From Zingiber officinale (Eukaryota > Streptophyta > Magnoliopsida > Zingiberales > Zingiberaceae): DNA of 64,000 nt. Made by a program: the position numbers and the translations under genes. This document shows, piece by piece, positions 1-11,401 of this stretch. The notes under the pieces were generated by a model. That model had not been told where the DNA came from. It was given only the letters and a program-made list of their open reading frames with translations, and ran no database searches. The first letter of the stretch is position 1, and each line of letters begins with the position of its first letter. The DNA lies in the NCBI RefSeq assembly GCF_018446385.1, contig NC_055990.1, positions 29,287,891-29,351,890 on the forward strand, given 5' to 3'.

Positions 1-141
1 TATAACAAGTCTATATATTGTTCCACTTTCTTCACTGTAAGGAATTTAAATGATTTGATAATATATAATATCTTATGAGATTTTATTATTTTGTTAAGTA
101 AATCTGCCTTTGCATATTTGTAGTCAGCCAAAAAATCTACA

Positions 142-690
142 ATGAAGTTTAGCATGCAACAACAAGTGATAAAGATAGATTTTGAAGATGAAGGGGTTAG
201 GTATAATTTTATACCTTTGTCCACTGATAGTGCACACTTTCACTTGTTGGTGGTGGACACTAAAGCAATGACTTTCAATCATTATAATTCTCTTGCAAGT
301 AGTTCTAAATCAAAATGTACATTTGAATCAGTGGTAAACATCCAATATTCATGTGTATGTTAGTATTGTAGTATACATTCAAAATTATATTTGATATTTA
401 TTTGATAAATTGTTTGTTCATTCTTACAGCTGTCGGAGATAAAATAATATACTCATGAGTAACTTGCTGCTATTCGTCCTTATTTAGAAAGTCATCATCC
501 ATTGGACAAATGAGTCTCTATCACAATAGAATGTCTACAACAAGAAGCTAGGTAAGTAAATGAGAAACAATATGAATATAACAATTGTATAATAAATATT
601 AAAGACTAAATTGCTGATGTTATTTACAGCGTTGATTGTGGTTTCTTTTTGATACAATACATTCGATGTTTGCTATATGATTTAGAGATG
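142..690 (+). pseudogene. Ulp1-like (C48) cysteine protease fragment, neighbouring KI-type MULE copy
   Basis: The ORF at 142-363 contains the segment HFHLLVVD (about residues 32-39), which matches the catalytic-His region of Ulp1/SENP-type C48 peptidases (usual form HWHLLVID), followed by a HYNSL segment. After what looks like an intron, about 630-680 encodes VDCGFFLIQYIR, matching the catalytic-Cys block (DCGFFV..Y). The two blocks are in the order and spacing expected for a C48 domain. The piece is short and its 5' side lies outside the window. Plant Ulp1-like genes of this kind are typically carried by KI-type Mutator elements, and the palindrome array just downstream supports that origin. 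I infer a decayed transposon gene, not a host SUMO protease. Confidence 0.6.
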
Positions 691-955
691 AACTTTAAAT
701 AAGCAAACATGAAAAAAAAATAGAATTGATGTACTAGCATCAATCTTAAGGGACAGGTTCTGCATAAAATCAGATTAATTATCTAGTGTTGTAAGAAAAA
801 TTGTTGGGTAAGGAATGTAAAGCTAAAATTTTCTCAAGTGGTGTTACTTTGATCATCTTTGTACATCCAGTGTTGTAATGTAAATCTACATTTTTGTATA
901 GTGTTATTGCTTCGATCATGTTTGTATGTATTACATCCATTGTTGTATTACATCC

Positions 956-1412
956 ATCCGGTGGGCCTGATATGGTGTCATATCAGGCCCACTCTGGGCC
1001 TGATATGGAAAATATCAAGCCCACCTTGGGTCTGATATATTTCCATATCAGGCCCACCGTGATTCCTAATGTGAGAATTGTACAATTGAATTATTTTGTG
1101 AATAACAAATAGGGTTGTAAATTGAGTTTCAACTCTAAGTTACGACATAAAAATGAAGAATCTCGTTGTGCTTGTAAGTTAAAACTCGAAAGTGTGCAAT
1201 GTTCATTGAATTCCAGCCAGTGCACTATTCCGTCCCAAATGGCATGACACATTAACGTCATTGACAGTAGTTAGAACCTAGGTTTGACACCATATCAGGC
1301 CCACTGATGAGCATGATATGGGAAAATATCAGGCCCACCGGTGGGCCTGATATATTTCCATATAAGGTCCACATCAAGCCCGATATGGTCGAATATCAGG
1401 CCCATATTGATT
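956..1412. repeat. Palindrome array (GGGCCTGATAT family) with an inverted U1 unit
   Basis: About 956-1060 and 1291-1410 consist of repeated dyads with arms GGGCCTGATAT and ATATCAGGCCC around 5-8 nt spacers such as GGAAA or GGTGTC. Between them, 1061-1290 is a non-palindromic unit (called U1 here) that recurs in reverse complement at 28339-28575 and 28936-29155. Further arrays lie at 13541-13815, 28560-28695, 29155-29255 and 32735-32965. The arrays flank the Ulp1-like and mudrA-like genes, so I infer that they are terminal or internal repeats of the same Mutator-like element. Confidence 0.75.
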
Positions 1413-1743
1413 TACAGAACACATATACTTCCGTGCATCTTCTTTCTTGAAATTAGGTCAACTAAATTACGAGCGTGGTGAAAACTTGACATTTCACGAA
1501 CCCTAAACCTATGGCTTGGGACTGCCACCATCTTCTTTTTCGAATGTGCATAGCTCTAATCCTTATTTAATATTTTTTTCTCCTGGGGTTATCATTAGTG
1601 TTTAGGGAGACCGAATTCATTTTGATTGTGACTACCGGTTTATGCTTGCTCAGTTAGGGATAACTTCAAAAACAGAGTCCTAAAGTGGAGGTGCTGCTCG
1701 ACCAAGTTATCCTAGTTATGTAATCAGAGGGCACAATAAAAGA

Positions 1744-2290
1744 ATGAAATGGAAAAGTAGTCATTTCCATTTCACGGAATTTATTTGTTCTGTTCAACAG
1801 ACAACACAACAAGAACAACTAATTCGAAGCACTCCCTTCTCGTGGGTCCTTGACCTCACTAATTGTCCTTATGTAAGAGTTGTGGTCCAGAATATGTTTG
1901 ATAATTGGGATTCAGATGAACACAACTTCATCTTCCACGGGAAAAAACTACAATTCACAAAGGTTGATGTTACACTCATTCTAGGCCTACCCGACAATTG
2001 AGATATAGTTCCACTTGATTTAAATGAAGCATTCAACCAACTGTACATGGAGGTTTTCCAAGAGTCTGATTGTTCTGCCAAGCATTTGGAGGAACTCATC
2101 ACGAAGTCAAGATCAAATGACAAGCTGTACTGTCAGCTTTATATTCTATATTTTTTGTAACTGTTCTGTTTTGTGGTACTAGCAGTGTTGCTAGATTACC
2201 TGTGCTATCCCTGATTGTTGCCTAGATGATTTTGACAACTTAGGCAGGTTTAACTGGTGTAATGCGGTTTACAGTTTCATGGCTCCTCAA
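1744..2290 (+). pseudogene. N-terminal part of the KI-MULE Ulp1 gene (DUF1985 / plant-mobile-domain-like)
   Basis: The ORF at 1744-2001 ends in VTLILGLPDN, which resembles the LILGLP signature of the DUF1985/plant-mobile-domain-like region found at the N-terminus of transposon-borne Ulp1 proteins. Past the stop at about 1999 and a frameshift, 2030-2280 still encodes related sequence (for example LDDFDNLGRFNWCNAVYSFM near 2221-2282). The reading then stops abruptly and the same kind of protein resumes near 11475 after the gypsy insertion. Stops and frameshifts make it a pseudogene. The family assignment rests on motif recall and is moderate. Confidence 0.5.
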
Positions 2291-2394
2291 TTAGAGGTCA
2301 TTGGTTTGGAGGTTACATTGAGGCTAAAACCACAAGTTGCTGATTCAACCCCTAAGGCCCCCTTGCTAAAGGGATTTCCAACTATATTTGTAAT

Positions 2395-2664
2395 GTCACT
2401 ACCCCTCGACCCCTTGGGCGGCCACATTAGCGGCCCAACTGGCGACCCCTTATGTCACCAACCGACGACCCTCGACCATGCCGTTACTCACTAGGTCTTC
2501 CCACCCCTGGCTAGTGGATCTTTTCCTTCCCCAAGATTCGAACTCTAGACTTTCAGGATAAGTACTAGAGTTTATGAATCCTGGTAGCCAAGTGAGTGGC
2601 GCTCACTTGGCTACCAGGATTCATAAACTCTAGTACTTATCCTGGAGGTCTAGAGTTCGAATCT
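2395..2664. repeat. tRNA-derived SINE-like sequence with a 63-bp-arm head-to-head palindrome
   Basis: Positions 2534-2596 and 2602-2664 are inverted copies, 63 bp each with about two mismatches, around the 5-nt centre TGGCG. Read outward from the centre, each arm starts with an A-box-like segment (TGGCGCTCACTTGG on +) and ends with a B-box-like segment (GAGTTCGAATC), the layout of a pol III promoter in a tRNA-derived SINE. The leftward copy continues to about 2395 without matching the right side. It lies between the interrupted Ulp1 gene and the broken 5' end of the gypsy element. A foldback MITE is the alternative reading. Confidence 0.5.
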
Positions 2665-2797
2665 GGCTAGCACAGAAGAGATCGGAGAGGCGCGGTGGCG
2701 CTATGCAGAGATGCGACAGAGGAAGAAGTCGGCGTCGGGAAACTAGGGCTCGGCGTGGAGAAGGCTGGCGCTGTCCCGTGTCAGGAAACAAGGGACA

Positions 2798-5057
2798 CTA
2801 TTTGGGCTTACTGATGCTCTAGCGGTATTTATAGATTTTATGAATCGCATATTTATGGAGTATCTAGATCAGTTCGTTGTTGTTTTCGTCGATGACATAT
2901 TGACCTACTCGCGTTCCGAGGAGGAACATGCACAGTATCTTCGCATAGTCTTGGAGACTTTTCGACGACATCAGCTATATGCGAAGTTTAACAAGTGTAC
3001 CTTCTGGCTATCTTCAGTCGATTTTCTGAGACACGTGGTCTCTAGCAGAGGTATTTCGTTAGACCCTCAGAAGATCGAGGCTGTCACCAGTTGGGAGCAG
3101 CCGAAATCAGTACAGGAGATCCACAGTTCTTGGGACTGGCAGGATATTACAGATGTTTCGTCGAGAGTTTCTTCCGTCTAACTATGCCACTGACATGCCT
3201 GACTAGAAAAGGCATGAAGTTCACTTGGTCAGAAGCCTATGAGACCAGCTTTCAGAAGCTGAAGCGGAGATTAGTGTCGGCTCCAGTTTTGGTTTTGCCG
3301 CTGGAGAGGACGAATTTGTGCTCTACACCGACGCGTCTCTACAGGGTTTGGGTGCTGTTCTGATGCAGCATGACAGGGTAGTCTCCTATGCTTCTTGACA
3401 ATTGAAGGAGTATGAGAAGAACTACCCAGTACATGATTGGAGCTAGCCGCCATCATCTTTGCTTTGAAGATTTGGTGGCATCATCTGTACGGTATTACCT
3501 TTGAGATTCTTATGGATCATAAGAGTCTCAAATATCTATTCACTCAGAAGGAACTCAACCTCCGACAGAAGAGATGGATGGAGTTCCTGAAGGATTATGA
3601 TTGTACCATTAGCTACCACCTGAGAAAAGCTAATGTTGTTGTCGATGCACTCAGCAGGAAGTCCAGAGGGACTTTTGCTTGCCATCGAGTTTCAGTCACA
3701 GACTTGGTTAAGAGTTTTGCCGAGTTGGGCCTTCAGGAGCAGGGACAGACAGAGCAGGGTATTCTGATTACCATGGTTGCTCAGTCGTCGATCAGGACGA
3801 GAATCCGAGAGGCCCAGGCCAGTGATTAGCATTTGCAGTTTATTGGCAGCCAGGTAGCTTCCGGGCAGCAGACCGAGTTCACACGAGACAAGGAGGGTAT
3901 TATATACTTCCGAGGTAGATTATGCGTACCTTAGTCTCACCCGGTCTTATAGGAGCTACTTCAGGAGGCTCATCGCTCTCGATTTACGATCCATCTAGGC
4001 GAGACCCGCATGTATCAAGATTTGAGACGTTCCTACTGGTGGAACGGTATGAAGAAAGACATCGCGGAATTTGTAGCGAGATGTTTGGTCTGTCAGCAGG
4101 TGAAAGCCGAGCACCAAAGACTTGCCGGCTTACTTCAATGGATTCCTATTCCCGAGTGGAAATGAGAATACATTACCATGGACTTTGCGGTGGGTTTGCC
4201 GAGGACACGACAAGGCCATGATGCGATTTGGGTAATCGCTGATCGATTAACCAAATCTGCACACTTCTTAACGATCCGGAAGACTAATTTCCTGGATCGA
4301 TTGGGAGATCATCAGATTACATGGTGTTCCTTTGAGTATCATTTCGGATAGAGATCCACGGTTCACATCTCGATTCTAACGGAGTATGCAGCAGGCCTTG
4401 GGCACTCAACTCCAATTCAGTACAGTTTTCCATCCGCAGACAGATGTATAGTCAAAGCGGACCATTTAGACTCTAGAGGACTTGCTGAGGTCTTGTGTAT
4501 TGGATTTTGGAAACAGTTGGGAGGACTATTTTCCATTGGTAGAGTTCACCTATAACAACAGCTTTCATTCGGCTATCCAGATGACACCGTTTGAAGCGTT
4601 GTATGGTGGGTCTTGTCGGACACCCACCCTCTGGGATGAGGTTGGGAAGGCCCAGCTGTTGGGACCTCATAGAGCTCAGCATAAGGTAGAGTTGTTCCAT
4701 ACTATCAGATGGAGGATATCAGAGGCGCAGGACCGACAGAAGAGTTATGCAGATCGGAGATGCAGACCCTTGGAGATCTCTACAGGCGACCATGTTTTTC
4801 TGCGAGTTTCACCCAAGAAAGGGGTGAAGAGCTTTGGCTTCAGAGGTAATCTAGCTCCGCGGTACATTGGACCTTTCCAGCTCTTGGAGAGGATTGGAGC
4901 GGTAGCTTACCGTCTGACACTACCACCGTCCTTGGTAGACGTTCACGAGGTATTCCAAGTGTCTATACTGAGGAGGTATATATCCGACCCGACACGTGTG
5001 CTGACAGATATCTTAGTTCCCGTTTAGTCTGACGCTACCTATGAGGAGGTTCCGGTA
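2798..5057 (+). pseudogene. Ty3/gypsy chromovirus pol remnant: RT, RNase H, integrase
   Basis: Several frames together read as a Ty3/gypsy polyprotein. The reverse transcriptase carries FVDDIL at about 2884-2901. RNase H shows YTDAS near 3325 and DHKSLKYLF near 3511. The integrase zinc domain lies at about 3970-4110 (HLGETR ... CLVCQQ), followed by TMDF near 4173 and SDRDPRF near 4346. The 4482-5027 frame holds the C-terminal integrase region, including the GPY/F-type module (RYIGPFQLLERIG). The order RT-RNaseH-INT defines Ty3/gypsy. Multiple frameshifts, in-frame stops and a small deletion near 4290 show it is dead. Gag, protease, the RT start and the 5' LTR are missing. Confidence 0.9.
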
Positions 5058-5220
5058 TGTAACGACTCAATTTTCCTCATTAGGAGTTCTAAAAGTTCTT
5101 AAAAATATTTAGAAATACTTTAGAAAAATTCTAGAGATTTTTAGAAATTTTTAGAGTATTTTTATACAATTTTTGGAGGTCATTTGGTATTTTTACCAAA
5201 AGAAAGAAGTTTTGACAAAA

Positions 5221-5293
5221 AAATGTCCAAGCCGAGGCTCGAACCGGCAACCCCTGACCTGAGCAAAACCCGACTAACCAACTGGGCTAGCAG
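5221..5293 (-). repeat. tRNA-like segment in the solo LTR (first)
   Basis: Reading the minus strand gives TAGCCCAGTTGGTTAGTCGG, a good A-box/D-arm, followed about 30 nt later by a T-arm-like GCCGGTTCGAGCCTCGGC. I see no clear acceptor-stem pairing, so a working tRNA is unlikely. It may be a tRNA-derived segment or SINE head fixed in the LTR. Confidence 0.45.
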
Positions 5294-5365
5294 TTGTTAC
5301 GTAAACAAATAAAGGGAGAATTTTATTTAAGTAGTAGAAGTTAATAACAAGAAATAATAGGGAGA

Positions 5366-5452
5366 AAAAAAAATTGGTTACAGCCGGGATTTGAACCCGC
5401 GACTCTAACCATGAGCCAAGTCGCGACTGACCAAGTGCTCCAGCCGTCGGTT
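5366..5452 (-). repeat. tRNA-like segment in the solo LTR (second)
   Basis: The minus strand shows TGGAGCACTTGGTCAG (A-box-like) and CGGGTTCAAATCCCG, a well-paired T-arm with B box, ending near TGTAACCA. The 5' side does not pair with the putative acceptor 3' strand, so I call it tRNA-derived, not a tRNA gene. It lies about 75 bp from the first such segment, on the same strand. Confidence 0.45.
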
Positions 5453-6639
5453 TTGCTTAGAAAAGGTAGGAAATTTATTTAAAGCAGTTAACAGAATATT
5501 AAGGTTATAAGAGGAGAACTTAGGGCTTGATTTATTACCCGTGACCTAATTCCTTCTCCTCTTCTCTCCTCACGTCTCTCTTCTGCGCGCGACGACCGTG
5601 CTCGGGCGGAAGGCAAGGAAGGCTAGGGCTTCGATCCGGCGGTTGGCCAAGGTTCTCCGAGGGGTTCCTCCATCTCCCTAAGCTCTTCTCGACGAGGAGG
5701 AGTCGGGAGCACGAAGAAGAGTCGGGATTTCGAGCTCGCCGAAAGCCCTAGCAGCCTCCTTCTCGGTTGTAAATCCAAGAAACCCAAAGTAAGTTGCTTA
5801 CTCACCTGTGGTAAGAGGGGTTTCCGCATTCTCAAATTCATTCTTTGATTTCAATAGAAGTTGTGGCTTTAAAATATGCTGCCGTGAATTGAGGTTTCGG
5901 GTTCTTGTTTTTCCGGGGCTTTATGAAAACCCTAGAGTGGATTCCGAGATTGGATTGCTCTTTTGCTTCCGAAATTCAGAATTTTCTAGAATGAAATTTG
6001 CTAGGTTTCTTTAGTATCTCTGTTCCAAGGTTTATTCAAAGGATTTTGATGTGTTACATGGTGATTTTCTGGATCGTTGTGTGCTTTGAGTTCTTTAAAG
6101 GTATTGATACGGATTCATGTAGGTTGCTTTGTTGCTAGAAGAATAGGCAAGTATGGACTATAGGTGTTATGAACTGATTATCTTCGACAACAGATATATA
6201 TTGTGTGCTCAATGCTAGGAACAGAACTAGAGTAACATGGAGGATAGTATGCATTACCTGTGGAAAAAAAATATGCTAAATGCTATGAACTGAGCTAGAG
6301 TTGATTATGATGCCTTAGTGGCTGTTCAAATCAATTTTGTAATTGTTATGTTCGGGATTATCGAATTGGTGTTATTTAGTTATGTGGTAGTAGATGTTTT
6401 CATTATTTCCTTGGAGGAGTAGGTCTAGTTATGCATGCTTTAGTATACCATGTGTTATGAACAATTAGTCTCAGTCTTTAGGTTCTTAAAGTATGAAACA
6501 GTTTTAGTTTTTAGGTTGCTTGTGACCTTAACTAGCTTTTGTTTTTGTGATGAATTACTAAGTGTGAACAGTCCTTTGGAGCTACTATACACTTTAGCTC
6601 ACTGTTTAATTGCCGAGGCAATCTGAGAGCTTGTAGAGC

Positions 6640-6930
6640 AGAATTTTATTAGCTTAACGTGCAGAATTTTAAGTGTAGATTCCTTTCATTAAGTGCAGAT
6701 TTTATTAAATACACAAGTGCAGATTTTATTAAGTTTACAAGAGCAGATTTTTATTAAGCTTAAATGCAGAGTTGTTAGCTTGAATATGCAGAATTTTTAG
6801 TATGCAGATTTTGTTAAGCTAGTATGCAGATTTTGTTAAGCTAGTATGCAGATTTCTGTTAAGCTATTATGCAGATTTTTATTAAGCTAGTATGCAGATT
6901 TCTGTTAAGCATTAGTGCAGATTTTTGATA
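6640..6930 (+). repeat. Minisatellite of about 26 bp inside the solo LTR
   Basis: About ten degenerate units share the core GCAGATTTTTGTTAAGCTAG. The central units (6790-6900) are nearly identical; the edges decay. It lies well inside the LTR and has no coding sense. Confidence 0.75.
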
Positions 6931-8242
6931 AGTATGGTATGTGTAGATTTCTTTTGTATTCTATGCATGATCATGTGTTACATAGTTAGTTTCATTCATA
7001 GATGCATACGAAAGATACCCCAACAATATTTTAAGATAAAGAAAAGTATAAGAAAGATAAAGAAAAGAAAGAAAAGGCCAAGGCCTTAAGTAGATCCCAA
7101 GGTCAAGACTTTAGGGATTTTTGGCACACAAGGTGCCTATTAAAATGTCAAGGCATTTAAAGAAGAAGTAATTAAGATTATAAGTATTTTACTTTTAAGA
7201 AGAGGCTAGTACCCGACTTCCGAGGTTATAGTTAAACAAATCCAGGTGTCCAATTCCGAGGTCTTGGCCTTGGTAGACTGAGGTCTGCTCTTTTAGGATT
7301 GGTGGCTCGCTACCCCAACCTATTAGGGAACGCGCATAAGATGGTACTACGCCTGGGCCCAAGAAGAAGTTGATTATTATTTTGAAGTATTATAAGTATA
7401 AGTTTTTTTTGAACAAGTAAAACGAGTTTTACATAAACATAAAGTATTAAAGATTAAGTTAGAACAAATGAAATAAAGTTTCATATAGTTCTAAAAATCA
7501 GTAAGTTTAGTTCTTTATTCTACCATGTTTATCTAGTGGATGAGTAGTTTTCATGTTTACCTGTTAGATGAGTAGCATGATTAGCTATTAGAATTACATG
7601 AGTAGATTTCTTAGCTTTTCTTTGCTATTAGTTTGACATGAGCAGTTATGTTTATGCTTCATTTCTTTTTAGAGCATATAGTTTTTAGTTCTTTTCGTAT
7701 ACATGCACATTCGTGATTTTGTGAGTTAGATAGCGCTTACTAAGTAAATTTTGCTTATAGATTGCACTTCCTCTTACTGCAGATACAGGAAAGGAAAAGA
7801 TATAGAAAGGAAGGCGACAAGGAGGTGTTCGAAGGATGTGTGATGCCAGGACTATGGAAGCCTTGGGACTAGGAAAGAAGTTTTAATTTTAGTTTCTGCA
7901 TTTTAGTTATTGTAAACATTTGAGTTGTATTTTAAGTTCATGTCATTTGAGATTATTCTGTTTAGATTGCATGTAGGATGAGTTCAGTTTAGTAAGTAGA
8001 TATTTGTGTGTTTGATATTTATTTAACTGTGTGGTTGATTGATATGTGTTCCAGCCGCTTGTGGCTGAGTATATATTGCATGTATTGTTGAATATGGTCA
8101 CCGGTACAAGGGAGACTCCGTCGAAATTTTTCGGTAGGATTTCCATGTGATTTTTAATCATACCGGTTAAGTAGAGTTAGTAGTTAAGTAACGTTCATCC
8201 TTAGAGAGTAGTAGTAGTAAGAAGGGTGGTCGTTACACGGTA

Positions 8243-8385
8243 CGGGTTCTAGATCGGAAAGAGCGTCAGTTGCGGAACAAGACTATCCGACTGGTTAAAG
8301 TCATATAACAGCATCATTCCGACGAGGAGGTTACCTGGGAGCTCGAAGATACTATCCGAGCTCGATACCCCCATCTTTTCACTTG
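8243..8385 (+). pseudogene. C-terminal tail (chromodomain-like) of the interrupted gypsy integrase
   Basis: After the CGGTA duplication the reading resumes as RVLDRKERQLRNKTIRLVKV, then about 18 codons later (H)HSDEEVTWELED and ARYPHLF before a stop near 8383. The pattern 'VLDR(K)xxxLRxKxIxLVKVxWxxH...EEATWE' is characteristic of the chromodomain at the end of Tekay/Del-type chromovirus integrases. It is the continuation of the pol remnant ending at 5057. A stop interrupts the middle of it. Confidence 0.8.
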
Positions 8386-8482
8386 AGGTATGTGATTTAA
8401 TTTACCGTTCAGCATTTATACTCTTTACCTGTCGTTAGTATTTGCTGATGGTAGATAATAAAATTTGGGGACCAAATTTTTA

Positions 8483-11396
8483 TTAGTGGGGGAGAATGTA
8501 AAATATCGAAAAATGGATAATAATGATAAGGGAATTTTTCGAAATTTTTAGAAATTTTTCTAGAATTTTTCGGAGATCGTATGACTCAGGTTACGGGGAT
8601 AAAAACGGGGCCCGGGAAAGCCTGTTTGGGCTACCCCGTTTTAAGTGAGGAAATGTTGATTTTCAAATTTTCTTTTCTTTTCTTTTCTTTTTCTATTTGT
8701 TTTTCTTTTCCTCTGTTTCTCTTTCCCCGCGTGCCCGTGCCCTAACCGCACGCGGCGGTTCCTACTCCCGATTCTTTTCTCCCCTCTTCTTCTTCTCTTC
8801 CTCTGCTGGCACAAACCACACATGGAGCATCTCATCGCCGGCCGACGAGAGCCAAGGAAAAGTCGATCTCTTCCTCACACGATTTCCTCTGCTCGACACC
8901 GACTCTTATCTCCTCTGTTCGGTGTCACCGGCGCAGATCCAGTCTCTTTCATTCCGCCGGCGCAGATCTTGCCTTCTTCCATTGTCGCCACCGGATCGCA
9001 AGTGCTCTAGATTTGAGTTCACAGTCGCAACGCCTCATCTTCACTGTCGCTAGTGACGCTGTGCCCTAGTCTTCCTTCTTGCCGCGAGCCACAATGTTGA
9101 GCGCCTCCCCTCTGCTCTAGGTCACCAACCCCGCCGACCTCATTGCACCTACTAGCACTGTCGCCGGCCACCAGGTTCAACCCAGCACCGCCGTCGACCT
9201 TGTGCCCTAGTGTCGTGCCCTAGGTTTCTTCTTGATGCCGGATCCAAACAAGATAGTAGTGAGGTGAGCAAGCATCAGTGATTTCATTAGGAAGGTGCCA
9301 CGGTTCTGATCGGTTGGTGCCACTGTCGTTTTCGTGAGGCCAGCATCGTTCACAGGCGAGCCACGACTCTGATCACCCTGTTCTGACAGAGAACCTTTTG
9401 ATCGTGAGTTAACAGAAGGATATTTGGATTTAGGTAAGTGTTGGTTGGGGTTCGAGCTTGTTATGTGATATTGCCTAATTGTGATTATTGTAATGTAGGG
9501 TACTTGATTGGGGAAATCAGTGGATCCACCTAGCTCAGGCCAGCAGTAGGGTTCTTTGGGTGCGAGTCCTACAGTAAAGCATTTAAATTTGGGTGAGTTG
9601 TTTGGTTTAGTTTGATTCATTATGCAGTAGATTGATAATTTAGGGATGGATTGGTTATTGGTTAATTGATCGATGGATTAAGGTTTCCTGGTTTAATAGG
9701 ATTAGTTAATCGAGTTAGATTTACTCATATTGAGATTAGCTATGCAGGAAAATATGGACAATCCAATGGAAATAAAAACATAGTTTTTATTTGGATTAGG
9801 ATTTTTTGTTTAGCTATTTTATTTATAATAAAACTTAGCTAAACCGTACGATTTATTACAAGATTCGGATTCGGGACGAGCACATCAACATAGAGGTTGA
9901 TTAGCTCGATCTACATTGGAGGCGGGTACCTTGATTTATCTTTGATAATGTCATGTTGATATGTTTACCTTTAGTAATAATTATGTTCATCCTTGTTTCG
10001 GTATGTCACTACCGGATACCTGTTACATGCTTGTTTGCTCACCTGTTATGTATTTTATGCCCACATGATTATATACATGCTCATAGAGGTAGTGACATAT
10101 CATGCCTTATTATGTTCAGGACCTAGGTTTTTATTTATACCATACCTGACTTGTGTACCTTAGATCTTCGTACATGACTTATTGATACTAGGGTACACAT
10201 TTTATATATATGTGGATTGGTTCAGGATATTGTCATGCTTAGTGTCATGCATCATTCGCATGATTGCATGCTGCGCGATAGTCTGTTCCATTATTATTGA
10301 GCACATCGCCAGTTTCATCTCTGTCGGTGCTCCGTTGGTCCGCTCATGGGTAGCGTGACGTAGCGTGATAGCACGTCAGTTTTGCTCGGTGGTGCTCCGC
10401 TGGGGCGCTCATGGGTAGTGCACTACAGCGTGGTAGCACGCTGGGATCCCTCCCCATCATTGTGCACCGGGAGATGAGAGCATTGCGCTCCCCCACTTAT
10501 GATTTGGGGTAGGACTATAGGTGTACTCCGACAGCATCCCGTCCACTCGGTCACTCATCAGGAGTAGTGATGGCAGAGTGCACGGTTGTCACAGCCCTAC
10601 CCACTCGGTCTCACCATCGTGTGTGAGATGGCTGACTGGCGTCAGGGGTGACCAGGACCCATCATTGCCATCATACGCATTTATACATTTATTGATTGTG
10701 TTTGCTGCACTTATATGTTGCATTTGGATCAATGCATATGTTTGACATGCATACAGGATTTATGATACTCTCGGTCTGATGACCTGACTATTCTGATAGG
10801 AGGCCCTGGTGAGTACAGTTCTCTTCAGCCTTTTCTATTGTGCATTTCCACTTTTTGTCCAAGAGACTGTACTCTATAATTATTACTGTCTGTTATAGCT
10901 TACTATACATGTCAACTGGTATCTGCTGAGTTGTTGAACTCACCCCGTGGACACTATCTTTTTCAGGTACCAGGTCGTTATAGAGTCGCTTGGAGTATCC
11001 TATCTACCGGTCTCCACGTCACATCAGAAGACTTACAGTTTTCCTTTATGTTTTATTTGATTTATGTGTCAATGTATTTAGCTTTGTGCTCTGGTTTTGT
11101 TTCTAGAGTGTTGTTGTTGTTACGTGGTATTTTGTATTGTTTGTTGGTTGTGTAAGCCTAGGCGGCTAGCAGTCTTGTATTTTGGTTGTATTTGGTTTTC
11201 TATTGTATTCCGCTGTGTTTAGTTTGGTACAGCCGAGTGGGTTGTTAGATCTATATACAAACTACGTGGTTGTGTGTATGTTCCAGCCGCCTGTGGCTAA
11301 TGTATACTGTGTCTGTAGAAATGTTTCAGATTATCACCCGTACAGGGGAGGTGCTGCCGAAATTTCTTCGAACAGGGACTTTCCCTGGGCGTGACA
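8483..11396 (+). mobile_element. Polypurine tract and 3' LTR of the Ty3/gypsy chromovirus
   Basis: The purine run AGTGGGGGAGAA (8485-8496) directly precedes TGTAAAATATCG at 8497. The LTR ends in GGGCGTGACA at 11396, giving about 2.9 kb. The preceding GGGGACCAAATTTTTATTAG is the usual pre-PPT sequence of Tekay-type elements. Within the LTR, about 10321-10445 contains two diverged copies of a roughly 65-bp unit built around GGTGCTCCG and GCTCATGGGTAG. Ulp1-type sequence resumes just after 11396, marking the right edge of the insertion. The 5' LTR is absent, so no target duplication can be matched. Confidence 0.8.
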
Positions 11397-11401
11397 ATAT
11401 T

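Larger units (their letters stand above)
5053..8242. mobile_element. 3.18 kb solo-LTR-like insertion with 5-bp target duplication CGGTA
   Basis: The insert runs 5058-8237, starting TGTAACGAC and ending GTCGTTACA, and is flanked by CGGTA at 5053-5057 and 8238-8242. Removing it rejoins the gypsy pol C-terminus to its chromodomain-like tail. TG...CA ends, a 5-bp duplication and lack of internal genes point to a solo LTR of a large gypsy element. Its 3' end (about 8040-8140) resembles the end of the host element's own LTR (about 11280-11380), so both are probably related chromovirus LTRs. It contains two tRNA-like segments and a minisatellite, annotated separately. ORFs inside it look spurious. 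Confidence 0.8.

Noticed and set aside
956-1412. Regularly spaced short repeats suggestive of a CRISPR array
   Set aside because: Spacing is irregular, repeats are palindromes in both orientations, and the context is a plant transposon.
5366-5452. A functional tRNA gene on the minus strand
   Set aside because: The T-arm and B box are good but the acceptor stem does not pair, and it is embedded in an LTR.
8697-9620. ORFs of 118, 62 and 137 codons as host genes
   Set aside because: They lie inside the gypsy 3' LTR, are low complexity or Ser/Arg/Pro rich, and match no family I recognise.
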